Of a DNA stretch of 64,000 nucleotides, positions 18,540 to 27,019 are shown one piece after another. The position numbers were made by a program, and so were the translations under genes. How positions within the stretch are numbered: position 1 is the first letter of the stretch; every line of letters begins with the position of its first letter. The stretch comes from Mesorhizobium tianshanense (GTDB taxonomy: Bacteria > Pseudomonadota > Alphaproteobacteria > Rhizobiales > Rhizobiaceae), in assembly GCF_007830515.1 (NCBI RefSeq), contig NZ_VLKT01000003.1, positions 161,688 through 225,687 of the forward strand, given 5' to 3'. Below the pieces are notes generated by a model. That model had not been told where the DNA came from, did no database searches, and saw nothing but the letters and a program-made list of their open reading frames with translations.

Positions 18540-19436
18540 TTAGATCGAAAACGCGCCGCTCGCCACCACAATGCCGCGCCCGGAAACGCTCACCGAGCCG
18601 GCATCTACATCTACCTCAATGATGCTGGTACGTCCGAGAGCCGTGCCTTGCTCGACCTTGATTACGCCGGGCTGTGCAAGACCATGTGCAACGAGATGCG
18701 CGGCGAGCGGACCGGCCGCCGTGCCGGTTGCCGGATCCTCGGAAATGCCGACGGTCGGATTGAAAAAGCGCGCATACGCTATGGTTCCGGGCTGTAGTGG
18801 ATCGAGCGAGAAGACGTAGCAGCCTTCCCCGCCGACCTCGTTGAGCAGGTCGAAAAGCTGTTTGGCATCAGGCGAAATCCGGTTGACTGCTTCGCGATCG
18901 CGGATTGGCACCAGGAGATGGGCAGCACCAGTCGAGACCACCTGGCAAGGCACGACGTCCGCCGCTATTTCTTCGGCATCAAGGCCGAGTGCCTTGGCAA
19001 GAGCGCCAAGATTTGAGAGCTGCCGGCCGGCCACTGGGGCCTCTTGCTGCATAATGATCTTTTCCAGTCGCCCTTGGCTTCGCCAGATGGCCAATGGATA
19101 TACCAGGTCGCCGATCTGTTGGTGAAACCATGTTGGGCCATCGCGCAGATCGAGCCGCCCTGCTGCAGCGAGCCACCACCAAGCCCCTAACGTGTTGTGG
19201 CCGCCCGCACCGAAAACCTCTACGCCTTTCGGCGTGAAAGAGCGCAACTTCCAGTCGGCGTCAGCCCGGGTCGCCGGTAGGACAAAGGTGGTCTCGGACT
19301 GGTTGAACTCACGTGCAATGTTCTGCATGAGCTCGAGCGCCAACTCGGCACCGCCGTCGACCACCGCAAGTGAATTGCCCGTCAGCGGCTCTACTGCGAA
19401 GACATCGATGAAATGAAATGGGATTGTTCTGCTCAT
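18540..19436 (-). CDS. PhzF-family isomerase/epimerase-like protein
   Basis: 298 residues, the standard length of PhzF-fold proteins (two diaminopimelate-epimerase-like domains). Recognisable: FIDVFAVEPLTGNSLAVV at the N-terminus, NQSETTFV with the presumed catalytic Glu at about residue 45, GVEVFGAGGHNTLGA, and FNPTVGISEDPATGTAAGPL in the second domain. Members act as isomerases in phenazine synthesis or as unassigned housekeeping enzymes; no phenazine genes are here. The ATG at 19436 was chosen because GGAGAA lies upstream and the family homology begins there; the frame extends 25 codons further without support. A glyoxalase-fold gene lies 87 bases upstream on the same strand. Confidence 0.88.
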   Translation of the reverse strand: MSRTIPFHFIDVFAVEPLTGNSLAVVDGGAELALELMQNIAREFNQSETTFVLPATRADADWKLRSFTPKGVEVFGAGGHNTLGAWWWLAAAGRLDLRDGPTWFHQQIGDLVYPLAIWRSQGRLEKIIMQQEAPVAGRQLSNLGALAKALGLDAEEIAADVVPCQVVSTGAAHLLVPIRDREAVNRISPDAKQLFDLLNEVGGEGCYVFSLDPLQPGTIAYARFFNPTVGISEDPATGTAAGPLAAHLVAHGLAQPGVIKVEQGTALGRTSIIEVDVDAGSVSVSGRGIVVASGAFSI

Positions 19437-19523
19437 GTTTTCTCCGATGACCGCAATTGGGCCCGTTTCAGTCGTTCGGCTGAATGTTGGAAGGTCGCCA
19501 ATGTCCCGCATCGCAGACAGTTT

Positions 19524-19877
19524 CTAGCGAAGATGCGAGAGCACGTTGAGCAGCTTGCCGGTCGGGTCGGCGATGAAGAAACGTCTTACGCCCCACGGTT
19601 CGTCGGTCAAATCGTAGACCACCCTGCAACCGATCTCGTTTGCGCGAAGATACACCTCATCGACATCGTCGACTTCGATCGAGAGATCGGGCACGGGGGT
19701 GCCTGAGCCGCCCTCGCTGGCGATGCTGATCTGCGGGATGGTTGTTTCGCCGGACGCCAGCGTGACGAGCCACCCGTGGTCCATGACGGCATCGAGCCCG
19801 AACAGGTCGGAATAGAACCTCCGAACATCCGGGATGCTGTCCGTTGCGATATTCGTGACGATGCGCAGTACGGTCAT
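19524..19877 (-). CDS. VOC (glyoxalase/bleomycin-resistance fold) protein
   Basis: 117 residues, a single VOC module of two beta-alpha-beta-beta-beta units: LRIVTNIATDSIPDVRRFYS, then DLSIEVDDVDEVYLRANEIG and VRRFFIADPTGKLLNVLSH. The FADPTG-like end is typical. Substrate unknown; VOC proteins bind metals for isomerase or dioxygenase chemistry or sequester drugs. Its start at 19877 faces the tetR gene across a 186-base region, but the tetR operator is nearer to tetR. It is followed on the same strand by the PhzF gene. Confidence 0.85.
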   Translation of the reverse strand: MTVLRIVTNIATDSIPDVRRFYSDLFGLDAVMDHGWLVTLASGETTIPQISIASEGGSGTPVPDLSIEVDDVDEVYLRANEIGCRVVYDLTDEPWGVRRFFIADPTGKLLNVLSHLR

Positions 19878-20010
19878 GCCATGGTCTCCTCTCCCTGGTA
19901 CTGTCCGCAGCGGAGCGGCTTTGTGCGCCGGTCACGCCAAGTGGTGTCAACAGATGTCACCAGTCGCCCAAAAAGGGCATATCACATGTTGACAGGAGGC
20001 TGATTTCGAA

Positions 20011-20046
20011 TTACGAGTGACGAAATTCAAAATTCGTCACTCGTAA
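20011..20046. promoter_or_regulatory. tetR autoregulatory operator, 14-bp perfect arms
   Basis: Arms TTACGAGTGACGAA and TTCGTCACTCGTAA with an 8-base A/T-rich spacer, ending 17 bases before the TetR start at 20064. The size and symmetry are what a TetR dimer pair binds. It would control the tetR-adaptor-RND operon. A weaker dyad (TGTCAACA at 19945-19952, TGTTGACA at 19987-19994) lies just upstream. Confidence 0.85.
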
Positions 20047-20063
20047 TGAGTTGCTGAAACGCC

Positions 20064-20672
20064 ATGCATGATACCCTCGATACGGTGGTCGACTCGGCCC
20101 GGCAGGAGAACGTAGTGCGCATCCTCGATTGCGCCGAGCGCCTGTTCCGCCACTACGGCTACGGCAAGACCAATGTCGCCGACATAGCGCGCGAACTCGG
20201 CATGTCGACGGCCAACATCTACCGCTTTTTTGCGTCGAAGGTCGATATCCACCAAGCCGTTTGCGGCCGCATGCTCGCCACCTGCTACCAACTGACCTAC
20301 GACGCCTGCCATGGTCCCGGAACCGCCAGCGAAAAGCTTCGCCGCTACGTGCGGACGCATCATCAGTGGACCCGCGACACCATGCTCGACCAGGAGAAGG
20401 TGCACGAAATGGTCGTCGTTGCCATCGAACGCGATTGGCACGTCATCGAGAAGCATATCGAAAGAATCCGCAGCCTGGTGGCGGAGGTGATCAGCGAGGG
20501 CATCGCAACCGGCGAGTTTACCGACCAGGACCCGGAAGTCGCTTCGCGGTGTTTCGGCGCCGCCATCATTACCCTCTGTCACCCGCAGATGGTCGCCCAA
20601 TGTCTTGCCAAGGAGAACCGGGCGATGCCGGACGAGCTTATCGAGTTTGCGATCAGGGCCTTGAAGAAATGA
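20064..20672 (+). CDS. TetR-family regulator of an RND efflux operon
   Basis: 202 residues. N-terminal helix-turn-helix (about 15-60): RILDCAERLFRHYGYGKTNV, then ADIARELGMSTANIYRFFAS, a textbook TetR DNA-binding domain. The C-terminal domain would bind an inducing compound. It is followed after 53 bases by the membrane-fusion gene and then the RND pump, the usual repressor-pump layout. The perfect 14-bp-arm dyad at 20011-20046 lies directly upstream, so autorepression with induction by pump substrates is likely. The ATG at 20064 begins MHDTLDTVVDSARQENVVRI; no strong ribosome-binding site is seen, which fits low expression. Confidence 0.92.
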   Translation: MHDTLDTVVDSARQENVVRILDCAERLFRHYGYGKTNVADIARELGMSTANIYRFFASKVDIHQAVCGRMLATCYQLTYDACHGPGTASEKLRRYVRTHHQWTRDTMLDQEKVHEMVVVAIERDWHVIEKHIERIRSLVAEVISEGIATGEFTDQDPEVASRCFGAAIITLCHPQMVAQCLAKENRAMPDELIEFAIRALKK

Positions 20673-20725
20673 CCGGCGGCGTCCGCCGGGCCTCGATAAT
20701 TCATTTCCAGTTCGGGAGTACACAA

Positions 20726-21877
20726 GTGTCTTTGTCCAAATCCATCATGAACACGGCCGTTGGTCCGGCTCTGGTCGTCGTCGCGGCGCTCGGGCTCGCC
20801 GGCTGTTCGCAGGAAAAAGTGGAAGTCAAGGACATCATCCGGCCGGTCAAGGTGGTCGAGATCGCCAAGGCGAATGACACCCGTGAGCTCTCCTACTCCG
20901 GATCGGTGCGCGCCCGCACCGAGATGAATCTTGGATTCCGCATCAACGGCAAGATCACCGAGCGGCTGGTCGACATCGGCCAACGCGTGAAGCCGGGCGA
21001 TGTTCTGGCCCGCATCGATCCCGCCGACTACGACCTTTCGGTCAAGAGCGCCGAGGCGGCACTCGAGGCCGCCGAGCGGCAGGTCGAGACAACAGACCTT
21101 GCCCGCCGTCGCGCCGAACAGTTGTTTGCCAAGCACTTCGCGTCGAAATCGCAGCTCGAACAGGCGACGCTCAGTTACGATCAGGCCGTCGCCACCCGGA
21201 ATTCCGCCCGCTCATCGCTTGACCAGGCGAAAAACCAGGTCCTCTACACCGACGTCAAGGCGGACAGGAACGGCATCGTCACATCAGTCACTGCCGACGT
21301 CGGTCAGGTGGTCGGCTCTGGCACGCCGGTCGTGACCGTTGCCGTCGATGGCGAAAAGGAAGTGCTGATCGCGGTTCCGGAAATGGATATCGCCCAGTTC
21401 AAGCCGGGCAAGGACGTCAAGGCAGGGTTCTGGTCCGACGATGCGCTGACGCTCGACGGCAAGGTCCGCGAAGTCGCCGGCAGCGCCGATCAGCAGTCGC
21501 GCACCTTCGCCGTTCGCGTCAGCCTGCCCAACGATCCGCGCGTGCTTCTCGGCATGACCGCGACCATTGAAGCTTCGGCGGCCAACAACAGTCCGCAAAG
21601 CGTATCGATCCCGTTGAGCGCGCTGGCGCAAAAGGATGGCCAGCAGATCGTCTGGACCGTGGACCGCAACGGCGAGACCGTCCATGCGCGTCCGATCAAG
21701 GTCGCCGAGTTCACCGCCGACGGCGTGCATGTTGCCGAAGGACTGAAATCCGGCGACGTCGTCGTTGCCGCCGGCACGCAATTCATGACCGAAAACCTGA
21801 AGGTCAAGCTGACCGGCGATGCGGTGCAGTCCGCATCGGCGAACGATGATGGCGACGCCGCCAAGCGCATGCGCTGA
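20726..21877 (+). CDS. RND efflux periplasmic adaptor (membrane fusion) lipoprotein
   Basis: 383 residues. The N-terminal signal has a lipobox LAGC (Cys at about residue 26), so it is probably an inner-membrane-anchored lipoprotein, as AcrA is. Domain order: a first beta-barrel and lipoyl half (YSGSVRARTEMNLGFRINGK), a coiled-coil hairpin (about 100-170: SAEAALEAAERQVETTDLAR), the second lipoyl half (KADRNGIVTSVTADVGQVVG) and the beta-barrel/MPD (ALTLDGKVREVAGSADQQSR). It links the inner-membrane pump to an outer-membrane channel, which is not encoded here. The GTG at 20726 is chosen because GGGAG lies seven bases upstream; an ATG seven codons later is possible. The RND gene follows after 251 bases. 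Confidence 0.9.
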   Translation: MSLSKSIMNTAVGPALVVVAALGLAGCSQEKVEVKDIIRPVKVVEIAKANDTRELSYSGSVRARTEMNLGFRINGKITERLVDIGQRVKPGDVLARIDPADYDLSVKSAEAALEAAERQVETTDLARRRAEQLFAKHFASKSQLEQATLSYDQAVATRNSARSSLDQAKNQVLYTDVKADRNGIVTSVTADVGQVVGSGTPVVTVAVDGEKEVLIAVPEMDIAQFKPGKDVKAGFWSDDALTLDGKVREVAGSADQQSRTFAVRVSLPNDPRVLLGMTATIEASAANNSPQSVSIPLSALAQKDGQQIVWTVDRNGETVHARPIKVAEFTADGVHVAEGLKSGDVVVAAGTQFMTENLKVKLTGDAVQSASANDDGDAAKRMR

Positions 21878-22128
21878 CGGCCAAGCGAATAAAACCGGCT
21901 TTTCATCGCATCGGCGCAAGCCGCGAGGTCAAGCAGGTCATGGTTTCCGGGCGGCAGGTGCCCGATTGTCGAGACGCCAGGTCGATGCAACCCCCGCCAT
22001 CGATCCTAGCGTCCCACCGCGATGAGTGTCTCTCCGCTCGGAAAGCCTCGCCGCCCGGAAGCCAGCATCGGAAGTTCCGTGGGCATGCGACGCGCGTGCG
22101 CTGACGATCAGAAAAATGGACTGGCGCT

Positions 22129-25100
22129 ATGACCACCGACACCAATGAAAAGCGGCCCTTCAATCTTTCGCGCTGGGCAATCGGGCACCCGAGCATTGCG
22201 CGGTTCCTGTTCGGCCTGATCATCGTGGCCGGTGCGCTCGGCCTGATGCGCATGGGCCAGAAGGAAGACCCGGATTTCACCTTCCGCGTCATGGTCGTCC
22301 AGGCGGTCTGGCCGGGTGCCTCGATCCAGGAGATGGAGGACCAGGTCGTCAACAAGATCGAGCGCAAGCTGCAGGAAACGCCGCATCTCGATTTCGTCCG
22401 TTCCTACACGCGCGCCGGCAGCGCCATCATCACCTTGCAGGTGAAAGGCGACACCAACTCCGAGCAGGTCGCGGAGGCCTTCTACCAGGTGCGCAAGAAG
22501 GTCGGCGATATCTCGAACGAGCTGCCGCAGGGGCTGCTCGGGCCCTATTTCAACGATGAGTTCGGCGACACTTTCATCACCTTGCATTCAATCAGCGGCG
22601 ACGGCTACAGCTATCCCGAGCTGAAGAAATTCGCCATCCAGGCGCGCGACATGCTGCTGACGACGCCCGGCGTCGAGAAGGCCGTGATCATCGGCGACCA
22701 GCCGGAAAAGATCTATATCGACGTTTCGTCCAAAGCGCTTGCCCAGCGCGGCCTGACGCTCACCGATCTGCAGAACGCGATCAGGGGTCAGAACAATGTC
22801 GATCCGGCGGGCTCGGTCGATACTGGCCAGCGTTCGGTGCGCATCTCGGTCGATGGCGACGTGACCAAAGCGGCCGACATCCGCGAACTTCGCCTGCGCG
22901 CCGGCAACCAGGTGACGCGCCTCGGCGACATCGCCACCGTGATCTCCGGCCTCGAGGATCCCTATCAGCGCAAATACCGTTTCAACGGCCACGACAGCGT
23001 CCAGGTCGGTGTCGTCATGGCCAAGGGCTTCAACGTCACCGATGTCGGCAAGGACGTCGAGGCGACCTATCACCGCTTCGAAGAGGCGCTGCCTTACGGT
23101 GTTTCGGTCGATCAGATTTCCGACCAGCCGGAAGTCGTCAGGGAAGCGGTGGGCGAGTTCATGACGGCGCTTGGCGAAGCGTTGCTGATCGTGCTTGTCG
23201 TGTCGTTCCTGACGATCGGCTGGCGTTCGGGCCTGGTGATCGCGATCACCATTCCGCTCGTTCTGGCCGCCACCTTCGCCATCATGTACGAGATCGGCAT
23301 CGATCTGCAGCGCATCTCGCTCGGCGCGCTGATCATTGCGCTCGGCCTGCTCGTCGACGACGCGATGATCGTCGTCGAAATGATGGAGCGCAAGCTCGAG
23401 GAGGGACTGGTCAAGATCGAGGCGGCGAGCTTCGCTTATACCTCGACGGCCTTCCCGATGCTGACCGGCACGCTGATCACCACCGCCGGCTTCATTCCGG
23501 TCGGCTTCGCGGCCTCGACGGCCGGTGAATATGTGCGCACGCTGTTTTATGTCGTTGGCATCGCGCTGGTCGTCTCCTGGTTCGTGGCGGTCTATTTCAC
23601 CCCATGGCTCGGCCACATGATCCTCAAGCAGCGAAAACATGCCGGCAGCCATCACGATGTCTTCGACACGCGCTTCTACCGCCGGCTTCGCGCCACCGTC
23701 GGCTGGTCCGTACGCCACCGCATCATCGTGCTGGTGATGACGCTGGTGACCTTCGCAACCAGCCTGTGGGCGTTCCAGTTCATCCCGCAGAGCTTCTTCC
23801 CGCAGTCGTCTCGTCCGGAAATCCTCGTTGACCTCTGGCTGCCGGAAGGCACCAGCATCAAGGAAGTCGAGGCGCAGGCCAAGGCGCTCGAAACCAGGAT
23901 GATGGACGATCACGACAAGCGCTTCATCGCCACCTATATCGGCGAGGGCGCGCCGCGCTTCTTCCTGCCGCTCGACCAGCAGCTTAGCAATCCGAACTTC
24001 GCCCAGCTTCTGGTGATGGCCAATGACGAACCGGCCCGCGAGCGGCTGATTGTCAAGCTGCGCACCATTCTGGCCGAGGATTTCCCGTCGATCCGCGCCA
24101 AGGTCGACCGCCTGTTCCTCGGTCCGCCCACGGGCTGGCCGGTGCAGATGCGCGTCATGGGCCCGGATCGTCAGGAGGTGCGCCGCATCGCCGACGAGGT
24201 GAAGGCGAAGTTCCAGGCAAATCCGCTGCTCGGCGCCGTCCACGACGACTGGCTGGAGCCGGTGCCGGAGATGAAGCTGGTGATCGACCAGGATCGCGCC
24301 CGTGCGCTCGGCGTCACTTCGCAGCGCATCCGCCAGATGCTGCAGGCGACGATGTCGGGAGCGCCGCTCGACGATTTCCGCGACGGCGAGGAGACCGTTT
24401 CGATCATCGCCCGCGAACCGGAGGCGAGCCGTCACCTGCTGTCGGCGGTCGACTCCGTCTATATCCCGACGGATTTCGGTGGCTTCGTGCCGCTGTCGCA
24501 GGTCGCCAAGGTCGTACCTGTGCTGGAGCAAGGCGTCGAATGGCGGCGCAACCGCCTGCCGACCATCAGCGTGCGCGCCACGCTGCCGGATGGCGTGCAG
24601 TCGAACGACGTCGTCATGAAGATGTACAGCGAGATGCAGGGCCTGCGCGACGGTCTGGCACCCGGCTACAACATCGAGATCCAGGGCGGCGCCGAGGATT
24701 CGGCCGAAAGCCAGGCTTCTATCGCTGCCAAGGCGCCGATCATGCTGGCCGTCATCGTCGTGCTGCTGATGATCCAGCTGCAGCATTTCGGCAAGGCGAT
24801 GCTGGTGCTGGCGACCGGTCCGCTCGGCATCATCGGTGCGGCGGCGGCACTTTTGATCAGTGGTGCGCCTTTCGGCTTCGTCGCCATCCTCGGCGTCATC
24901 GCGCTGCTCGGCATCATCATGCGTAACTCGATCATCCTGGTCGACCAGATCGACCAGGACATTGCGTCCGGCATGGAGCGTTCCGAGGCGATCATCGGCT
25001 CGGCCGTCCGCCGTTTCCGGCCGATCATGCTGACGGCGCTGACGGCGGTCCTGGCGCTGATCCCGATTTCGCGCGGCGTCTTCTGGGGTCCGCTCGCCTA

Positions 25101-25275
25101 TGCCATGATGGGCGGCATCCTGGTCGCCACGGTGCTCACCATCCTTGTCCTTCCGGCAGGCTATGCCCTGTTCTTCGGCAGGGAGCGCAAGAAGGCCGGG
25201 GACGCGGAGCAGGCGGCCGAGCCGGAGCTGGCAGAAAACGACGACAGGCCGCGACTGCCGCTGGCCGCCGAATAG
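22129..25275 (+). CDS. RND-family multidrug efflux pump, inner-membrane component
   Basis: 1048 residues, the full AcrB/MdtBC length. It exports hydrophobic or amphipathic compounds using the proton gradient. It has twelve predicted membrane spans in the RND pattern (one at 20-40, a cluster at about 335-480, one at about 535, a cluster at about 870-1030) and two large periplasmic loops. The proton-relay aspartates are visible in IALGLLVDDAMIVVEMMERK (TM4), and the HAE1-type late motif in GVIALLGIIMRNSIILVDQI. The start at 22129 has only a weak ribosome-binding site. The 251 bases between it and the adaptor gene hold no recognisable gene. The C-terminal codons and stop lie inside a 17-bp tandem duplication (25268-25301). 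No TolC-like partner is in the window. Confidence 0.93.
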   Translation: MTTDTNEKRPFNLSRWAIGHPSIARFLFGLIIVAGALGLMRMGQKEDPDFTFRVMVVQAVWPGASIQEMEDQVVNKIERKLQETPHLDFVRSYTRAGSAIITLQVKGDTNSEQVAEAFYQVRKKVGDISNELPQGLLGPYFNDEFGDTFITLHSISGDGYSYPELKKFAIQARDMLLTTPGVEKAVIIGDQPEKIYIDVSSKALAQRGLTLTDLQNAIRGQNNVDPAGSVDTGQRSVRISVDGDVTKAADIRELRLRAGNQVTRLGDIATVISGLEDPYQRKYRFNGHDSVQVGVVMAKGFNVTDVGKDVEATYHRFEEALPYGVSVDQISDQPEVVREAVGEFMTALGEALLIVLVVSFLTIGWRSGLVIAITIPLVLAATFAIMYEIGIDLQRISLGALIIALGLLVDDAMIVVEMMERKLEEGLVKIEAASFAYTSTAFPMLTGTLITTAGFIPVGFAASTAGEYVRTLFYVVGIALVVSWFVAVYFTPWLGHMILKQRKHAGSHHDVFDTRFYRRLRATVGWSVRHRIIVLVMTLVTFATSLWAFQFIPQSFFPQSSRPEILVDLWLPEGTSIKEVEAQAKALETRMMDDHDKRFIATYIGEGAPRFFLPLDQQLSNPNFAQLLVMANDEPARERLIVKLRTILAEDFPSIRAKVDRLFLGPPTGWPVQMRVMGPDRQEVRRIADEVKAKFQANPLLGAVHDDWLEPVPEMKLVIDQDRARALGVTSQRIRQMLQATMSGAPLDDFRDGEETVSIIAREPEASRHLLSAVDSVYIPTDFGGFVPLSQVAKVVPVLEQGVEWRRNRLPTISVRATLPDGVQSNDVVMKMYSEMQGLRDGLAPGYNIEIQGGAEDSAESQASIAAKAPIMLAVIVVLLMIQLQHFGKAMLVLATGPLGIIGAAAALLISGAPFGFVAILGVIALLGIIMRNSIILVDQIDQDIASGMERSEAIIGSAVRRFRPIMLTALTAVLALIPISRGVFWGPLAYAMMGGILVATVLTILVLPAGYALFFGRERKKAGDAEQAAEPELAENDDRPRLPLAAE

Positions 25276-25301
25276 AGTTGTTGGCCGAATAGAGTTGTTG
25301 G
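25268..25301 (+). repeat. 17-bp tandem duplication over the RND stop codon
   Basis: CCGAATAGAGTTGTTGG occurs twice head to tail. The first copy contains the last codons and the TAG stop of the RND gene; the second repeats them out of use. It looks like a recent replication-slippage duplication with no effect on the protein. Confidence 0.9.
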
Positions 25302-25359
25302 CAGATGTGACGTCCAGGGGTTAAATCCGCCACCGGCAGGAGCGCTGGAGGAGGACGTC

Positions 25360-26853
25360 ATGACCATAGCTCAGGCACCGGTGGCGCCGCGCCAGCCGAT
25401 CGACGGACGCCATCGCCAGATGTTCGTCGATGGCGCCTGGATCGATGCCCGCTCGGGCCGGACCATGGAGACCCGCAATCCGGCCACCGGCGCGGTCATC
25501 GCCACGGTGCCGCGCGGCGATCGCCAGGATATCGAGCTGGCGGTGACTGCTGCGCGCAAGGCCTTCGACGGGCCGTGGAGCCGGTTCAAGCCCTATGAGC
25601 GGCAGGTGCTGCTCCTCAAGATCGCCGACCTCTTCGAAAAGCACTGGGAGGAGATCAGCCGCTCGGACACGACCGACATGGGCATGCCGATCGTGCGCAC
25701 CCTGGCCAACCGCAATCGCGTCATCGGCATGCTGCGCTACTACGCCGGGATAGTGACGTCCCTGCATGGCGAGACGATCGAGAACTCGCTGCCGGGCGAA
25801 ATCGTCTCCTTCACCCGCAAGGAGCCGGTCGGCGTCGTCGGCGCCATCATCCCCTGGAACGCACCGACGGCCGCTTCTGTCTGGAAGATCGGGCCGGCGC
25901 TGGCGACCGGCTGCACCATCGTGCTGAAACCTTCGGAAGAGGCGCCGCTGACGCCGCTGCTGATCGCCGACATCATGAACGAGGCCGGCGTTCCCAAAGG
26001 CGTCGTCAACATCGTGACCGGCACAGGCGCCGAGGCAGGTGCGGCACTTGCCGAGCATATGGGCGTCGACAAGATCGTCTTCACCGGCTCGACGGCGACC
26101 GGCCAGTCGATCGTCCGCGCCTCGGCCGGCAACCTCAAGCGCGTCTCGCTGGAGCTCGGCGGCAAGTCGCCGGTCATCGTCTGCGCCGACGCCGATCTCG
26201 ACAAGGCCGTGCCGGTGGCGGCGATGTCGGTGTTCGCCAATTCCGGCCAGATCTGCATCGCCGGCTCGCGCCTGTTCGTCGAACGCTCCATCCATGACGA
26301 CTTCGTCGCGCGGCTGGCGGCCTATGCCAAGGGTCTCAGGATCGGCGACGGCATCGACCCGGCAACCGAGATCGGCCCGCTCGTCTCCGAAAAGCAGCTG
26401 CAACGGGTCGCCTCGTATCTCGAGGCCGGCACGGCGCAGGGCGCGACCCTCGTCACCGGCGGCACACGCCTTATGGAAGGTGCGCTGGCCGCCGGCAATT
26501 TCGTCGCGCCGACGGTGTTTGCCGGCGTTTCGGACGACATGAAGATCGCGCGCGAGGAGATCTTCGGGCCGGTTATTTCGGCGCTGCCATTCGAGACGCT
26601 CGACGAGGCGGTCGAGCGGGCCAACAACACGCCTTATGGTCTCGCGGCGGGGGTCTTCACCCGCAATGTCGCCACGGCGCACCAGCTTTCCAGGAGAATC
26701 CGCGCCGGCTCGGTCTGGGTGAACACCTATCACGCCATCGATCCGGCCGTCCCCTTCGGCGGCTATAAGATGAGCGGTTACGGACGCGAGGGCGGTGCCG
26801 AACACCTCGACGAGTATCTCAATACCAAGGGCGTGTTCATCAAGATCGATTGA
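25360..26853 (+). CDS. NAD(P)-dependent aldehyde dehydrogenase
   Basis: 497 residues, standard ALDH length. It oxidises an aldehyde to the acid. Motifs: VGVVGAIIPWNAPTAASVWK, KPSEEAPLTPL, FTGSTATGQSIV (cofactor), LELGGKSPVIV with the general-base Glu, NSGQICIAGSRLFVERS with the catalytic Cys, and EEIFGPVISALPFETLDEAV plus PFGGYKMSGYGREGG at the C-terminus. It resembles betaine-aldehyde or hydroxy-aldehyde dehydrogenases; the substrate cannot be fixed. GGAGGA precedes the ATG at 25360. It stands between the efflux operon (84 bases upstream) and the convergent APC permease. Proximity to the methylated-amine island makes amine-derived aldehydes possible, but formaldehyde is unlikely for this family. 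Confidence 0.9.
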   Translation: MTIAQAPVAPRQPIDGRHRQMFVDGAWIDARSGRTMETRNPATGAVIATVPRGDRQDIELAVTAARKAFDGPWSRFKPYERQVLLLKIADLFEKHWEEISRSDTTDMGMPIVRTLANRNRVIGMLRYYAGIVTSLHGETIENSLPGEIVSFTRKEPVGVVGAIIPWNAPTAASVWKIGPALATGCTIVLKPSEEAPLTPLLIADIMNEAGVPKGVVNIVTGTGAEAGAALAEHMGVDKIVFTGSTATGQSIVRASAGNLKRVSLELGGKSPVIVCADADLDKAVPVAAMSVFANSGQICIAGSRLFVERSIHDDFVARLAAYAKGLRIGDGIDPATEIGPLVSEKQLQRVASYLEAGTAQGATLVTGGTRLMEGALAAGNFVAPTVFAGVSDDMKIAREEIFGPVISALPFETLDEAVERANNTPYGLAAGVFTRNVATAHQLSRRIRAGSVWVNTYHAIDPAVPFGGYKMSGYGREGGAEHLDEYLNTKGVFIKID

Positions 26854-26880
26854 GTCTCACGCCGGATCTGGCATGAAATA

Positions 26881-26903
26881 AAAAACCCGCCTCGGCGGCG
26901 GGT
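26881..26903 (-). terminator. Rho-independent terminator at the end of the amine island
   Basis: 7-bp stem ACCCGCC/GGCGGGT with a 5-base loop. On the minus strand it is followed by a run of Ts. It is 117 bases past the stop of the APC permease and sits between that gene and the convergent aldehyde dehydrogenase. Confidence 0.75.
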
Positions 26904-27019
26904 CGTCGGCGCAAATCAGCACCATGCCAAAACTGATAGCATTACTGCCGGCACAAAGCAAGAACAAAATATGCAGGGGATCAAGCGCGCGTCGCGCGCT
27001 CGATCCCTTGAGGCCGATA

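Noticed and set aside
22588..24786. 732-codon open frame on the minus strand opposite the RND pump
   Set aside because: Low-complexity His/Asp/Arg-rich translation, typical of antisense frames in GC-rich DNA. The RND gene explains the region.
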